Below, piece by piece: positions 1 to 5,028 of a stretch of 10,705 nt of DNA. Position numbers and translations under genes: made by a program. The stretch comes from an uncultured Microbacterium sp. (GTDB taxonomy: Bacteria; Actinomycetota; Actinomycetes; Actinomycetales; Microbacteriaceae), in contig CALANM010000234.1 of assembly GCA_937926065.1 (NCBI GenBank), positions 1 through 10,705 of the forward strand, in the 5' to 3' direction. Under the pieces are notes generated by a model that did not search any database, had not been told where the DNA came from, and saw only the letters and a list, made by a program, of their open reading frames with translations. Each line of letters opens with the position of its first letter. Position 1 is the first letter of the stretch.

Positions 1-1
1 G

Positions 2-244
2 ACCGTCGACGTCGCAGCGGATGCCGCATCATCCGCTCCCGGCGAGCACCCCGGCTGGCCGTCGGCTCCTCCCGCCCCCGGCGGCTCGACGGCGGCATCG
101 GCGAGCATCGCGTTCGGCGCGGGCATCGCTGCCACGCTCTCCCACGGCGCAGCGCATGTCGACGCCCGCGCCCGCAGCGCCCTTCCGGCCTCCGACCGGG
201 TGCCGGGATCGTGCACGCACTCGCCCGACACCCCTCCTGACTGA
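2..244 (+). CDS. Possible 3' end of a low-complexity protein, start outside window
   Basis: The second frame is open from the window edge to a TGA at 242-244 and would give 80 residues rich in Ala, Ser, Pro and Gly, ending SPDTPPD. Third-position G/C is about 80 percent by hand count, only slightly above positions one and two (about 75 percent), so codon evidence is weak. One hydrophobic patch (SASIAFGAGIAATL) is visible; no family is recognised. The remaining 85 bases before the next gene hold no recognisable promoter. The whole stretch 1-329 may equally be non-coding. A 7-bp inverted repeat (GCGGATG at 17-23, CATCCGC at 30-36) lies within it. Confidence 0.25.
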   Translation, partial: TVDVAADAASSAPGEHPGWPSAPPAPGGSTAASASIAFGAGIAATLSHGAAHVDARARSALPASDRVPGSCTHSPDTPPD

Positions 245-317
245 GTCGCCCACCGCGCGGCACCACCGCCGCGCATGGCAGGCCGGCGCGCACCCGCACG
301 CCGAAGAAGACTCACTC

Positions 318-323
318 AAGGAG
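318..323 (+). promoter_or_regulatory. Ribosome binding site deciding the start of the chaplin-like gene
   Basis: AAGGAG lies six bases before the ATG at 330. It is the only good Shine-Dalgarno match ahead of any start in this long open frame, and the ATG it serves begins a clear signal peptide. This places the start at 330 even though the frame is open back to position 21. Confidence 0.75.
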
Positions 324-329
324 AAGGAA

Positions 330-1697
330 ATGAACAAGCTCATCACGCGCGCCCTCTGGGGCACGCTCCTCGCGGGCGGCATCACGCTCGCGGGCGCATC
401 GGTCGCCATGGCGGCCGAGACCGACGGTGAAGACGGACTGCTGTCCGGCACACAGGCAGTGCTCGACATCGACGTACCCGTCACCGTCGACGGCAATGGC
501 ATCTCGATCGTCGGTGACTCCACGACCGACGGCGGGGCCGCCGAGGAGCCCTCAGCGACGGGTGCTGACACTCAGGACTCGTCGACGAGCGGCGAGGACG
601 GCACAGCGTCGGGAACGCAGGGACTGGTGTCGGTCGAGATCCCCGTGACCGTCGCAGGCAACGCCATCTCGGTCGCCGGGGACAGCGAGTCGGATGCCGC
701 GCCCGCCGCGGCAGCGGACCCCGCCGAAGACGCGGATGCGGATGCGAATGCCACCGAGGCGGCGGCTTCGACCTCGGGTGACGAGGGGGTCGCCTCCGGC
801 ACTCAGGCGGTCGTTCCCGTGACAGTGCCGATCACCGTCGGCGACAACGCGATCTCGGTCGTCGGGGACTCCGCCAGCTCGAGTTCGACGGAGCCTGCGG
901 CGGCTGACGGCGCCGAGGCGGAGACGGTGGGCACGTCGGCGGAGACGGCCGGCACCGGGGGCATCCTCTCGGGCACGCAGGTCGTCGCGCCGGTCGAGCT
1001 GCCCGTGACGGTGGGCGGCAACGCCATCTCGGTCCTGGGCGACAGCGCCTCCACCGATGCCGCCGGCGCGGGCACGGAGACCGACGTCGCCGGCGCCGCG
1101 GCGGGGGCCACCACCGACGGCACCGACTCCACCGCCGGCGGCAGCCAGGTCGCCGCACCGGTCGCTGTCCCTGTGACGGTGCAGCGCAACGCCCTCTCCG
1201 TCCTCGGCGACAGCACCTCCGCAGGCGCCACGGCAACGGGTGCGACCACCGGATCGACCGCACCCGCCGGCGCGACCACTGACGGCACCGGCGGCACAGC
1301 CAGCGGCACGCAGCTTGCCGCGCCCCTCGCCCTGCCGATCACCGTCGGCGGCAACGCGATCTCGGTCCTGGGCGACAGCGCGTCGGCCCCGTCCACATCG
1401 ACCGCACCGGTCGTCCCGACGGAGCCGGAGGACCCGGCCGTTCCGGCGACGCCTGCGCAGCCGGCGCCGTCTGACGACCCGGCAGCGGGGGTGGACCCCG
1501 ACACCGCCTCGAACCCGGCCGGCGTGGCAGGGCTGGTGGCGATCAACGTGACGGGGACGCCCGCCGCTGCGGGTGACGTCGCGGCGGTCGGCGCCCTCGC
1601 TGAGTCCGGTGGCGTCTCGCTGATGCCGCTTCTGTCGCTCGCGCTGCTGCTGTTGGCCGGGGGAGTGACGGTGCTGCTCGCGCGTCGCTCTGTCTGA
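330..1697 (+). CDS. Chaplin-like surface protein with six 26-residue modules and a sortase-like C-terminus
   Basis: 455 residues. Residues 1-28 form a signal peptide (MNKLITR, hydrophobic core, AMA at 26-28, cleavage likely after A28). Six modules of exactly 26 residues begin at residues 39, 94, 156, 214, 270 and 325, with the pattern (S/G)G(T/S)Q, seven residues, P(V/I)TV, two residues, N(A/G)(I/L)S(V/I)xGDS. This resembles the core of the chaplin domain (ChpA-C/DUF320). The chaplin cysteine before GN is replaced by D, A, G, G, Q and G, and the whole protein lacks cysteine. Linkers are Ala/Thr/Ser/Asp-rich, then a Pro-rich stretch (363-390). The end is LAESGG (423-428), a hydrophobic helix (about 429-450) and ARRSV, like a class E sortase LAXTG signal with Thr replaced by Ser. 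In streptomycetes chaplins are amyloid-forming surface proteins that coat aerial hyphae; here I infer a cell-surface coat or adhesion role. Acidic, Ala-rich composition makes a generic repeat protein the main alternative. Confidence 0.75.
   Translation: MNKLITRALWGTLLAGGITLAGASVAMAAETDGEDGLLSGTQAVLDIDVPVTVDGNGISIVGDSTTDGGAAEEPSATGADTQDSSTSGEDGTASGTQGLVSVEIPVTVAGNAISVAGDSESDAAPAAAADPAEDADADANATEAAASTSGDEGVASGTQAVVPVTVPITVGDNAISVVGDSASSSSTEPAAADGAEAETVGTSAETAGTGGILSGTQVVAPVELPVTVGGNAISVLGDSASTDAAGAGTETDVAGAAAGATTDGTDSTAGGSQVAAPVAVPVTVQRNALSVLGDSTSAGATATGATTGSTAPAGATTDGTGGTASGTQLAAPLALPITVGGNAISVLGDSASAPSTSTAPVVPTEPEDPAVPATPAQPAPSDDPAAGVDPDTASNPAGVAGLVAINVTGTPAAAGDVAAVGALAESGGVSLMPLLSLALLLLAGGVTVLLARRSV
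444..1379 (+). repeat. Six in-frame 78-bp coding repeats (chaplin-like modules)
   Basis: Modules occupy 444-521, 609-686, 795-872, 969-1046, 1137-1214 and 1302-1379, each 26 codons with no length variation, spaced 55-62 residues start to start. Modules 4 and 6 are the closest: 1014-1048 and 1347-1381 differ at one base in 35. Module 5 is the most diverged (QRN instead of GGN, GGSQ instead of SGTQ). Confidence 0.85.
1596..1610 (+). other. Variant sortase-type sorting motif LAESG
   Basis: Codons 423-427 read LAESG, followed by G, a hydrophobic helix of about 22 residues and a basic tail (ARRSV). That is the tripartite layout of a cell-wall sorting signal. Chaplins with sorting signals usually carry LAXTG; Ser for Thr is a conservative change, and whether a sortase accepts it is not known from the sequence. 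Without cleavage the protein would stay anchored by the C-terminal helix. Confidence 0.5.
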
Positions 1698-1703
1698 GGT
1701 CCC

Positions 1704-1737
1704 TCAGGGGCGGCCTGCTCCGGTGGGCCGCCCCTGA
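1704..1737 (+). terminator. Hairpin downstream of the chaplin-like gene
   Basis: A perfect 12-bp inverted repeat (TCAGGGGCGGCC at 1704-1715, GGCCGCCCCTGA at 1726-1737) with a 10-base loop starts six bases after the stop codon. There is no T-run after it, as is common in high-GC actinobacterial terminators. Position and stem quality support termination of the + strand gene. Confidence 0.65.
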
Positions 1738-1767
1738 CAGGCGACTGCAGAACGGCGGCAGAACGAG

Positions 1768-1801
1768 AGAAGGGCCGCGGGATCTCTCCCACGGCCCTTC
1801 T
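1768..1801 (-). terminator. Hairpin downstream of rplI, end of the ribosomal operon
   Basis: AGAAGGGCCG at 1768-1777 pairs perfectly with CGGCCCTTCT at 1792-1801, and two further G-C pairs extend the stem past one mismatch. It lies 11 bases beyond the rplI stop (1813-1815). Read on the minus strand it is followed by a pyrimidine-rich CTCGTTC. With the hairpin at 1704-1737 it separates two convergent transcription units. Confidence 0.6.
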
Positions 1802-1812
1802 GCTGTCGCGAC

Positions 1813-2265
1813 TTACTTCGCGGCGACCACCTGGAGGGTGATCACGGCGGTGAGGTCGTCACGCAGGCGAACGGTCGCCTCGTGCTCACCGACTGCCTTG
1901 ATCGGCGCGGTGATGTGGATCTTGCGCTTGTCGAGGTCGCCCAGACCGGCGGCCTTGACGGCCTCGGCCACATCGGCGGTCTTCACCGAGCCGAACAGGC
2001 GGCCCTCAGCACCGGCCTTGACGGCGAGCTTGACCTTGTTGGACTCGAGCGCGTCCTTGAGCGCCACAGCCTCTTCGTGGTCGTGGATCGCGCGGGCCTC
2101 GCGGGCGGCGCGGATAGACGCCACCTGCTTCTCGCCACCACGGGTCCAGGCCACAGCGAAGCCCTGGGGGATGAGGTAGTTGCGGGCGTACCCGTTCTTG
2201 ACCTCGATGACGTCGCCGGCGCTTCCGAGCCCGGCAACCTCGTTCGTGAGAATCAGCTTTGCCAT
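1813..2265 (-). CDS. rplI: 50S ribosomal protein L9
   Basis: 150 residues, the usual length for bL9. L9 binds 23S rRNA at the base of the L1 stalk and spans toward the neighbouring ribosome, helping frame maintenance. The N-terminal RNA-binding domain shows MAKLILTNEVAGLGSAGDVI and the family signature GYARNYLIPQGFA (residues 25-37). A charged connecting helix follows (about 41-75), then the C-terminal domain with GRLFGSV and the IxxPIKxxGEHEATVRL region. The start is an ATG with AAGGGG overlapping the rpsR stop; only 12 bases separate the two genes, so they are co-transcribed and possibly translationally coupled. It is the last gene of the rpsF-ssb-rpsR-rplI operon and ends in TAA just before a hairpin. 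Confidence 0.98.
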   Translation of the reverse strand: MAKLILTNEVAGLGSAGDVIEVKNGYARNYLIPQGFAVAWTRGGEKQVASIRAAREARAIHDHEEAVALKDALESNKVKLAVKAGAEGRLFGSVKTADVAEAVKAAGLGDLDKRKIHITAPIKAVGEHEATVRLRDDLTAVITLQVVAAK

Positions 2266-2277
2266 TGTCGGTACCCC

Positions 2278-2532
2278 TTAGCGGCCAGCGCCGGCGTAAG
2301 GCAGGAGCGCCATTTCGCGCGCGTTCTTGATCGCCTTGGCGATCAGACGCTGCTCCTGCACCGAGACACCGGTGATACGACGGGCGCGGATCTTGCCGCG
2401 CTCCGAGATGAACTTGCGGAGAGTTGCGACGTCCTTGTAGTCGATGACGCCGACGCGGATCGCCTTCGCGGGAGCGGCGTTCTTCGCGCCCTTCCGCGGC
2501 TTGCGGCGATCGCCGGTAGCCTTTCCAGCCAT
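2278..2532 (-). CDS. rpsR: 30S ribosomal protein S18, cysteine-free form
   Basis: 84 residues. S18 pairs with S6 on the platform of the 30S subunit and binds the central domain of 16S rRNA. The conserved core is plain: IDYKDVATLRKFISERGKI (residues 30-48), then RRITG and the end MALLPYAGAGR. The N-terminal extension is basic and Ala-rich. No cysteine occurs, so the zinc-binding CxxC seen in many bacterial S18 proteins is absent; this zinc-independent form is one of two types known in bacteria and, as I recall, the usual one in Microbacteriaceae. Start ATG with AAGGAA five bases upstream (2538-2543). It follows ssb after 47 bases, which contain a palindrome at 2553-2570, and precedes rplI by 12. 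Confidence 0.98.
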   Translation of the reverse strand: MAGKATGDRRKPRKGAKNAAPAKAIRVGVIDYKDVATLRKFISERGKIRARRITGVSVQEQRLIAKAIKNAREMALLPYAGAGR

Positions 2533-2552
2533 TTGTCTTCCTTAGTGAATGT

Positions 2553-2570
2553 CGGATGCCGTGGCATCCG
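2553..2570. repeat. Palindrome of two GGATGCC copies between ssb and rpsR
   Basis: CGGATGCC at 2553-2560 and GGCATCCG at 2563-2570 form a perfect inverted repeat around GT. As RNA it folds to a 7-bp stem with a CACG tetraloop on the minus strand. It lies 9 bases after the ssb stop and 10 bases before the rpsR Shine-Dalgarno. It could be an mRNA processing, stability or partial-termination element that tunes rpsR-rplI against rpsF-ssb, but no such role is shown by sequence alone. Confidence 0.6.
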
Positions 2571-2579
2571 GAGTCCTGA

Positions 2580-3071
2580 TCAGAACGGAGTGTCGTCGCC
2601 GTAACCGGCGCCCGGCGCGCTCCACGCGTCGGGGGCAGCAGAGCCGGGGGTCGCCCACGGCTCGTCCTGCTGCACCTGGGGCCGCGGCTGGCCACCGCCG
2701 CCGCCGGAGGCGGCGCGTGTGACCTGGGCGGTCGCGTAGCGGAGCGAGGGGCCGATCTCGTCGACCTCCAGCTCGATCGCCGTGCGGTTGTTGCCCTCGC
2801 GGTCCTGGTAGGAGCGCTGCTTCAGACGGCCGGTCGCGATGACCCGCATGCCCTTGGTGAGCGAACCGGCCACGTGCTCGGCGAACTCGCGCCACACCGA
2901 AGCGCGGAGGAACAGCGCTTCGCCGTCCTTCCACTCGTTGGTCTGGCGGTCGAAGTTGCGCGGCGTCGACGCGATGGTGAAGTTCGCGACGGGCAGTCCG
3001 TTCTGCGTGTAGCGCAGCTCGGGGTCTGCCGTGAGGTTGCCCACGACGGTGATGACGGTCTCGCCGGCCAT
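2580..3071 (-). CDS. ssb: Single-stranded DNA-binding protein
   Basis: 163 residues. SSB coats single-stranded DNA in replication, recombination and repair and recruits partners through its C-terminal tip. The OB-fold spans about residues 1-112, with ITVVGNLTADPELRYT, ANFTIASTPR, the aromatic-rich region F54-F63 (FLRASVWREF) and the strands around GRLKQRSYQDREG. A Gly/Pro/Gln-rich linker follows (122-155), ending in GDDTPF, a slightly altered form of the usual DDDIPF tip that keeps the essential terminal Pro-Phe. The frame stays open far upstream, through rpsF and the divergent gene, but the OB-fold begins at MAGETVI, so the ATG at 3071 is the start. It begins five bases after the rpsF stop with AAGG in the rpsF 3' end as a weak ribosome site, suggesting coupled translation. 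Confidence 0.97.
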   Translation of the reverse strand: MAGETVITVVGNLTADPELRYTQNGLPVANFTIASTPRNFDRQTNEWKDGEALFLRASVWREFAEHVAGSLTKGMRVIATGRLKQRSYQDREGNNRTAIELEVDEIGPSLRYATAQVTRAASGGGGGQPRPQVQQDEPWATPGSAAPDAWSAPGAGYGDDTPF

Positions 3072-3076
3072 CGTCG

Positions 3077-3442
3077 TTACGCCTTCGCTGCCTTGCGGGC
3101 GGCCTTGGCCTCGGCGCGTGCCTTCTCGGCGGCGACCTGAGCGATCGCCTCCTCGGCACGGAGGACCTTGGTGCGCATGATCTGCTCGTTCAGCTTGAGC
3201 TGACGGTCGAGCTCCACAGTCGCGGCGCTGGTGGCGGTGAAGTTGACGACGGCGTAGATGCCCTCGTTCTTCTTCTGGATCTCGTACGCGAGACGGCGCT
3301 TGCCCCACACGTCGACGTTGTCGATCGAGCCACCCGCTGCGGTGATGACCTTCAGGAAACCGTCGAGCTTGGGAGCGACCTGGCGCTCGTCGATCTCGGG
3401 GTCGAGGATGACCATGAGCTCGTACTGGTGCGTGTGCGTCAC
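3077..3442 (-). CDS. rpsF: 30S ribosomal protein S6
   Basis: 121 residues. S6 forms a heterodimer with S18 on the 30S platform. The ferredoxin-like fold is recognisable: YELMVILDPEIDERQV (residues 7-22), the GGSIDNVDVWGKRRLAYEI segment (about 37-55), the NEGIYAVVNFTA strand and the C-terminal helix with LDRQLKLNEQIMRTKVLR (about 78-95). The tail is a charged Ala/Lys-rich extension (EKARAEAKAARKAAKA), longer than in the E. coli core. The start codon is GTG at 3440-3442, chosen because a near-perfect ribosome site lies six bases upstream. It is the first gene of the operon; a leader of about 100 nt with two hairpins precedes it, and a promoter candidate lies at 3547-3552. Confidence 0.97.
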   Translation of the reverse strand: MTHTHQYELMVILDPEIDERQVAPKLDGFLKVITAAGGSIDNVDVWGKRRLAYEIQKKNEGIYAVVNFTATSAATVELDRQLKLNEQIMRTKVLRAEEAIAQVAAEKARAEAKAARKAAKA

Positions 3443-3448
3443 TAACCC

Positions 3449-3456
3449 ACCTCCTT
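3449..3456 (-). promoter_or_regulatory. Strong Shine-Dalgarno of rpsF
   Basis: AAGGAGGT on the minus strand sits six bases ahead of the GTG at 3442. It is nearly full anti-Shine-Dalgarno complementarity, the strongest in the window, and supports a GTG start. Confidence 0.85.
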
Positions 3457-3468
3457 CGGACTAGAACG

Positions 3469-3491
3469 GATGCCGGGCGGTTCCCGGCATC
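3469..3491 (-). promoter_or_regulatory. rpsF leader hairpin with CCG loop, possible S6:S18 binding site
   Basis: On the minus strand GATGCCGGG and CCCGGCATC form a perfect 9-bp stem around the loop AACCG, ending 12 bases before the rpsF Shine-Dalgarno. It is known that in many bacteria the S6:S18 complex represses its own operon by binding a leader structure with an exposed CCG that mimics its 16S rRNA site. Position and loop sequence fit that idea; the exact bulge geometry cannot be confirmed by eye. Confidence 0.5.
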
Positions 3492-3507
3492 AGGAGGGTT
3501 GATGCAC

Positions 3508-3529
3508 GTGCCCTTCTGCGCATGGGCAC
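3508..3529 (-). promoter_or_regulatory. Upstream hairpin in the rpsF leader
   Basis: GTGCCC (3508-3513) and GGGCAC (3524-3529) pair perfectly across a 10-base loop. Together with the hairpin at 3469-3491 it makes a two-stem leader. It may be part of the same regulatory fold or simply an accident of GC-rich sequence. Confidence 0.35.
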
Positions 3530-3546
3530 AGTCGGACAACCACAAC

Positions 3547-3552
3547 AGTCTA
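3547..3552 (-). promoter_or_regulatory. Candidate -10 element of the rpsF-ssb-rpsR-rplI operon
   Basis: TAGACT on the minus strand matches the actinobacterial TAnnnT -10 pattern. A poor -35 (TTCGCC, 3571-3576) lies 18 bases upstream. Transcription would start near 3540 and give a leader of about 98 nt that holds both hairpins. Confidence 0.45.
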
Positions 3553-3590
3553 GCCCAAGCCAGATCAGGGGGCGAATCCCGTGCGCCGGG

Positions 3591-3596
3591 TAGCGT
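3591..3596 (+). promoter_or_regulatory. -10 element placed for a leaderless transcript of the gene at 3603
   Basis: TAGCGT (TAnnnT type) ends six bases before the ATG at 3603, so transcription would begin at the A of the start codon. No Shine-Dalgarno is present between them. No convincing -35 is seen, which is common for actinobacterial promoters. Confidence 0.55.
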
Positions 3597-3602
3597 GGCC
3601 GC

Positions 3603-4838
3603 ATGGAACCGATGAGCGCTCCGAGCCCCACGGCAGCCGCCTCGTTCGATGCGCGACCGCTGATCGAGCCTGTCGACAGGCGTCTCGCGCGGGCCCACGT
3701 GCAGGAGCTGCGCCGCACCGGACGGGCTCCCGCCGGGCCCGGTCCGGCCGCGATCGCGATCGGCGTCGGCATCGGAGTCGTGTTCCTCTCGATATTCGGG
3801 ACGATGGCGACCGGCATCGTCCGCGGCGTGCTCTCGCTGGCATCCTCCGGCGGGACCGGCGGCGTGGGCGTGTTCGCGATCGTGCCGGTCTTCATGCTGG
3901 TGACGCTCATCGCGGTGACCGGGCTCGCCGCGCAGCGCCTGTTCTCCGGGGGACTGGCCGAGCGCTGGTACCGCCTCGACCGGTTCGCTCGCGCGAACGG
4001 GATGACGTGGCATCCGGTGTCGCCCAATCCGCCGCTGCCCGGGATGATCTTCTCGCAGGGGAGCTCGCGCAAGGCGACCGATGTCGTGCGCGGCGAGCGC
4101 CCGCGCTTCGTCGAGTTCGGCAACTACCAGTACACGACCGGCTCGGGCAAGGAGCAGACGACCCACCACTGGGGGTATGTCGCCGTCAAGCTGTCGACGC
4201 CGCTGCCGCACATCGTGCTCGACGCGACGAGCAACAACGCGCTCTTCGGATCGAACCTGCCGGCCTCGTTCGACAGGGCCCAGCGGCTGCGCCTCGAGGG
4301 CGATTTCGACCGGCACTTCGCGCTGTACTGCCCGCGCGGCTACGAGGCCGACGCCCTCTATCTGTTCACGCCCGACATCATGGCGCGGTTCATCGATCAC
4401 GCGACCGCGCTCGACGTCGAGATCGTCGACGACTGGCTGTTCCTCTATGCCAGACGGGAGTTCTCGACCCTCGACCCGTCGACGTGGTCGTGGCTGTTCT
4501 CGATCGTCGGCGCGCTGCTGGGCAAGTTCGCGCAGTGGGAGCGCTGGCGCGACGACCGTCTGGCCGCGACCTCATCCCACGCGCCGCAGGGTGCGAATGC
4601 CGCCCCGGCCTTCGGGCCGCAGGCCGGCGCGGCCGCGGGCCCGAGCGCTACGGCGGCCCTTCCCTTCTCCGCCCCGACCGCGGCGCTGCGTCCGCCGCCT
4701 GGCGTGGCGGTCGAGGGGCGTCGACTCAAGCGGGGTGTGCCGTGGCCCGCCATCGTCGTCTTCGGCGTCTTCCTGGCGGCGTGGGTGCTGCTGCAGGCGG
4801 GCGTCTTCGGCTCGTTCCTCCGCGTGTTCGCGCCGTGA
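3603..4838 (+). CDS. Membrane protein of unknown function with a large central soluble domain
   Basis: 411 residues, family not named by me. Three membrane segments are visible at about 48-71, 88-111 and 381-401, so a soluble domain of some 270 residues lies between the second and third, probably cytoplasmic because Arg-rich stretches flank it (RRLARAHVQELRR at the N-terminus, EGRRLKRG before the third). The domain contains RWYRLDRFARANG (121-133), GYVAVKLSTPLPHIVLDA (191-208) and a dense, conserved-looking segment DRHFALYCPRGYEADALYLFTPDIMARFID (about 236-265) followed by DVEIVDDWLFLYA (271-283). Residues 325-370 are a low-complexity Ala/Pro linker. No catalytic motif is recognised. The segment around 236-283 resembles hypothetical actinobacterial membrane proteins I have seen but cannot assign. 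It is divergent from rpsF and probably translated from a leaderless mRNA; a longer in-frame start is not available without crossing the -10 element. Confidence 0.85.
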   Translation: MEPMSAPSPTAAASFDARPLIEPVDRRLARAHVQELRRTGRAPAGPGPAAIAIGVGIGVVFLSIFGTMATGIVRGVLSLASSGGTGGVGVFAIVPVFMLVTLIAVTGLAAQRLFSGGLAERWYRLDRFARANGMTWHPVSPNPPLPGMIFSQGSSRKATDVVRGERPRFVEFGNYQYTTGSGKEQTTHHWGYVAVKLSTPLPHIVLDATSNNALFGSNLPASFDRAQRLRLEGDFDRHFALYCPRGYEADALYLFTPDIMARFIDHATALDVEIVDDWLFLYARREFSTLDPSTWSWLFSIVGALLGKFAQWERWRDDRLAATSSHAPQGANAAPAFGPQAGAAAGPSATAALPFSAPTAALRPPPGVAVEGRRLKRGVPWPAIVVFGVFLAAWVLLQAGVFGSFLRVFAP

Positions 4839-4867
4839 CTCCCGACCGCGACGGCTCGCAGTCCGCA

Positions 4868-4896
4868 CGTCCGTCGCACTGAGTGGTGCGCCGACG
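4868..4896 (+). terminator. Weak hairpin after the membrane protein gene
   Basis: CGTC (4868-4871) pairs with GACG (4893-4896) and CGCAC (4875-4879) with GTGCG (4886-4890) across a small internal loop, with a six-base hairpin loop. It begins 30 bases after the stop. There is no T-run, so termination is a guess from position. Confidence 0.3.
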
Positions 4897-4930
4897 CTAC
4901 GCAATACCGTCCCCGACCGCACGTACATTG

Positions 4931-4975
4931 CCCCGGGTGCTGGGGGAGGGCGCTCAGGCGCCCCCGGTCCCGGGG
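4931..4975 (+). promoter_or_regulatory. Nested inverted repeat ahead of the response regulator gene
   Basis: The outer stem CCCCGGG (4931-4937) and CCCGGGG (4969-4975) encloses an inner stem GGGCGC (4948-4953) and GCGCCC (4958-4963) with loop TCAG; two more G-C pairs extend the inner stem past a bulged A. ATAGCTTTCT follows. It could be a terminator of the upstream gene, or a leader structure or operator for the downstream one: a weak -10-like TACATT lies just before it at 4924-4929. The 190-base gap holds no gene. Confidence 0.4.
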
Positions 4976-5015
4976 ATAGCTTTCTGCAGTCGGCGCCCGC
5001 AATGGTGCCACGTTC

Positions 5016-5023
5016 GGAGGAGG
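5016..5023 (+). promoter_or_regulatory. Shine-Dalgarno of the response regulator gene
   Basis: GGAGGAGG lies five bases before the ATG at 5029. It fixes the start within a frame that is open back to 4081, through the preceding gene. The spacer CATCC completes a copy of the GGCATCC motif at 5022-5028. Confidence 0.8.
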
Positions 5024-5028
5024 CATCC

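Noticed and set aside
21..329. In-frame N-terminal extension of the chaplin-like protein
   Set aside because: The extension is Arg/Pro-rich and would bury the signal peptide; AAGGAG directly precedes the ATG at 330.
803..1792. 329-codon minus-strand frame opposite the chaplin-like gene
   Set aside because: It mirrors the repeats of the real gene and crosses both terminator hairpins; no ribosome site or recognisable domain.
3461..3523. Possible 20-codon upstream ORF in the rpsF leader (minus strand), ending at TAG 18 bases before the rpsF start
   Set aside because: Its ATG has no Shine-Dalgarno and no leaderless-type -10; the sequence is better explained as leader hairpins.
3072..4400. 443-codon open frame in front of ssb on the minus strand, antisense to the membrane protein gene
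   Set aside because: It is the in-frame extension of ssb through rpsF and the divergent gene. Its Arg/Pro/Gly-rich composition is that of an antisense shadow in GC-rich DNA, and SSB clearly begins at its OB-fold.
4081..5028. In-frame N-terminal extension of the response regulator
   Set aside because: It overlaps the membrane protein gene in another frame, is Arg/Ser-rich, and the regulator has a strong ribosome site at 5016-5023.
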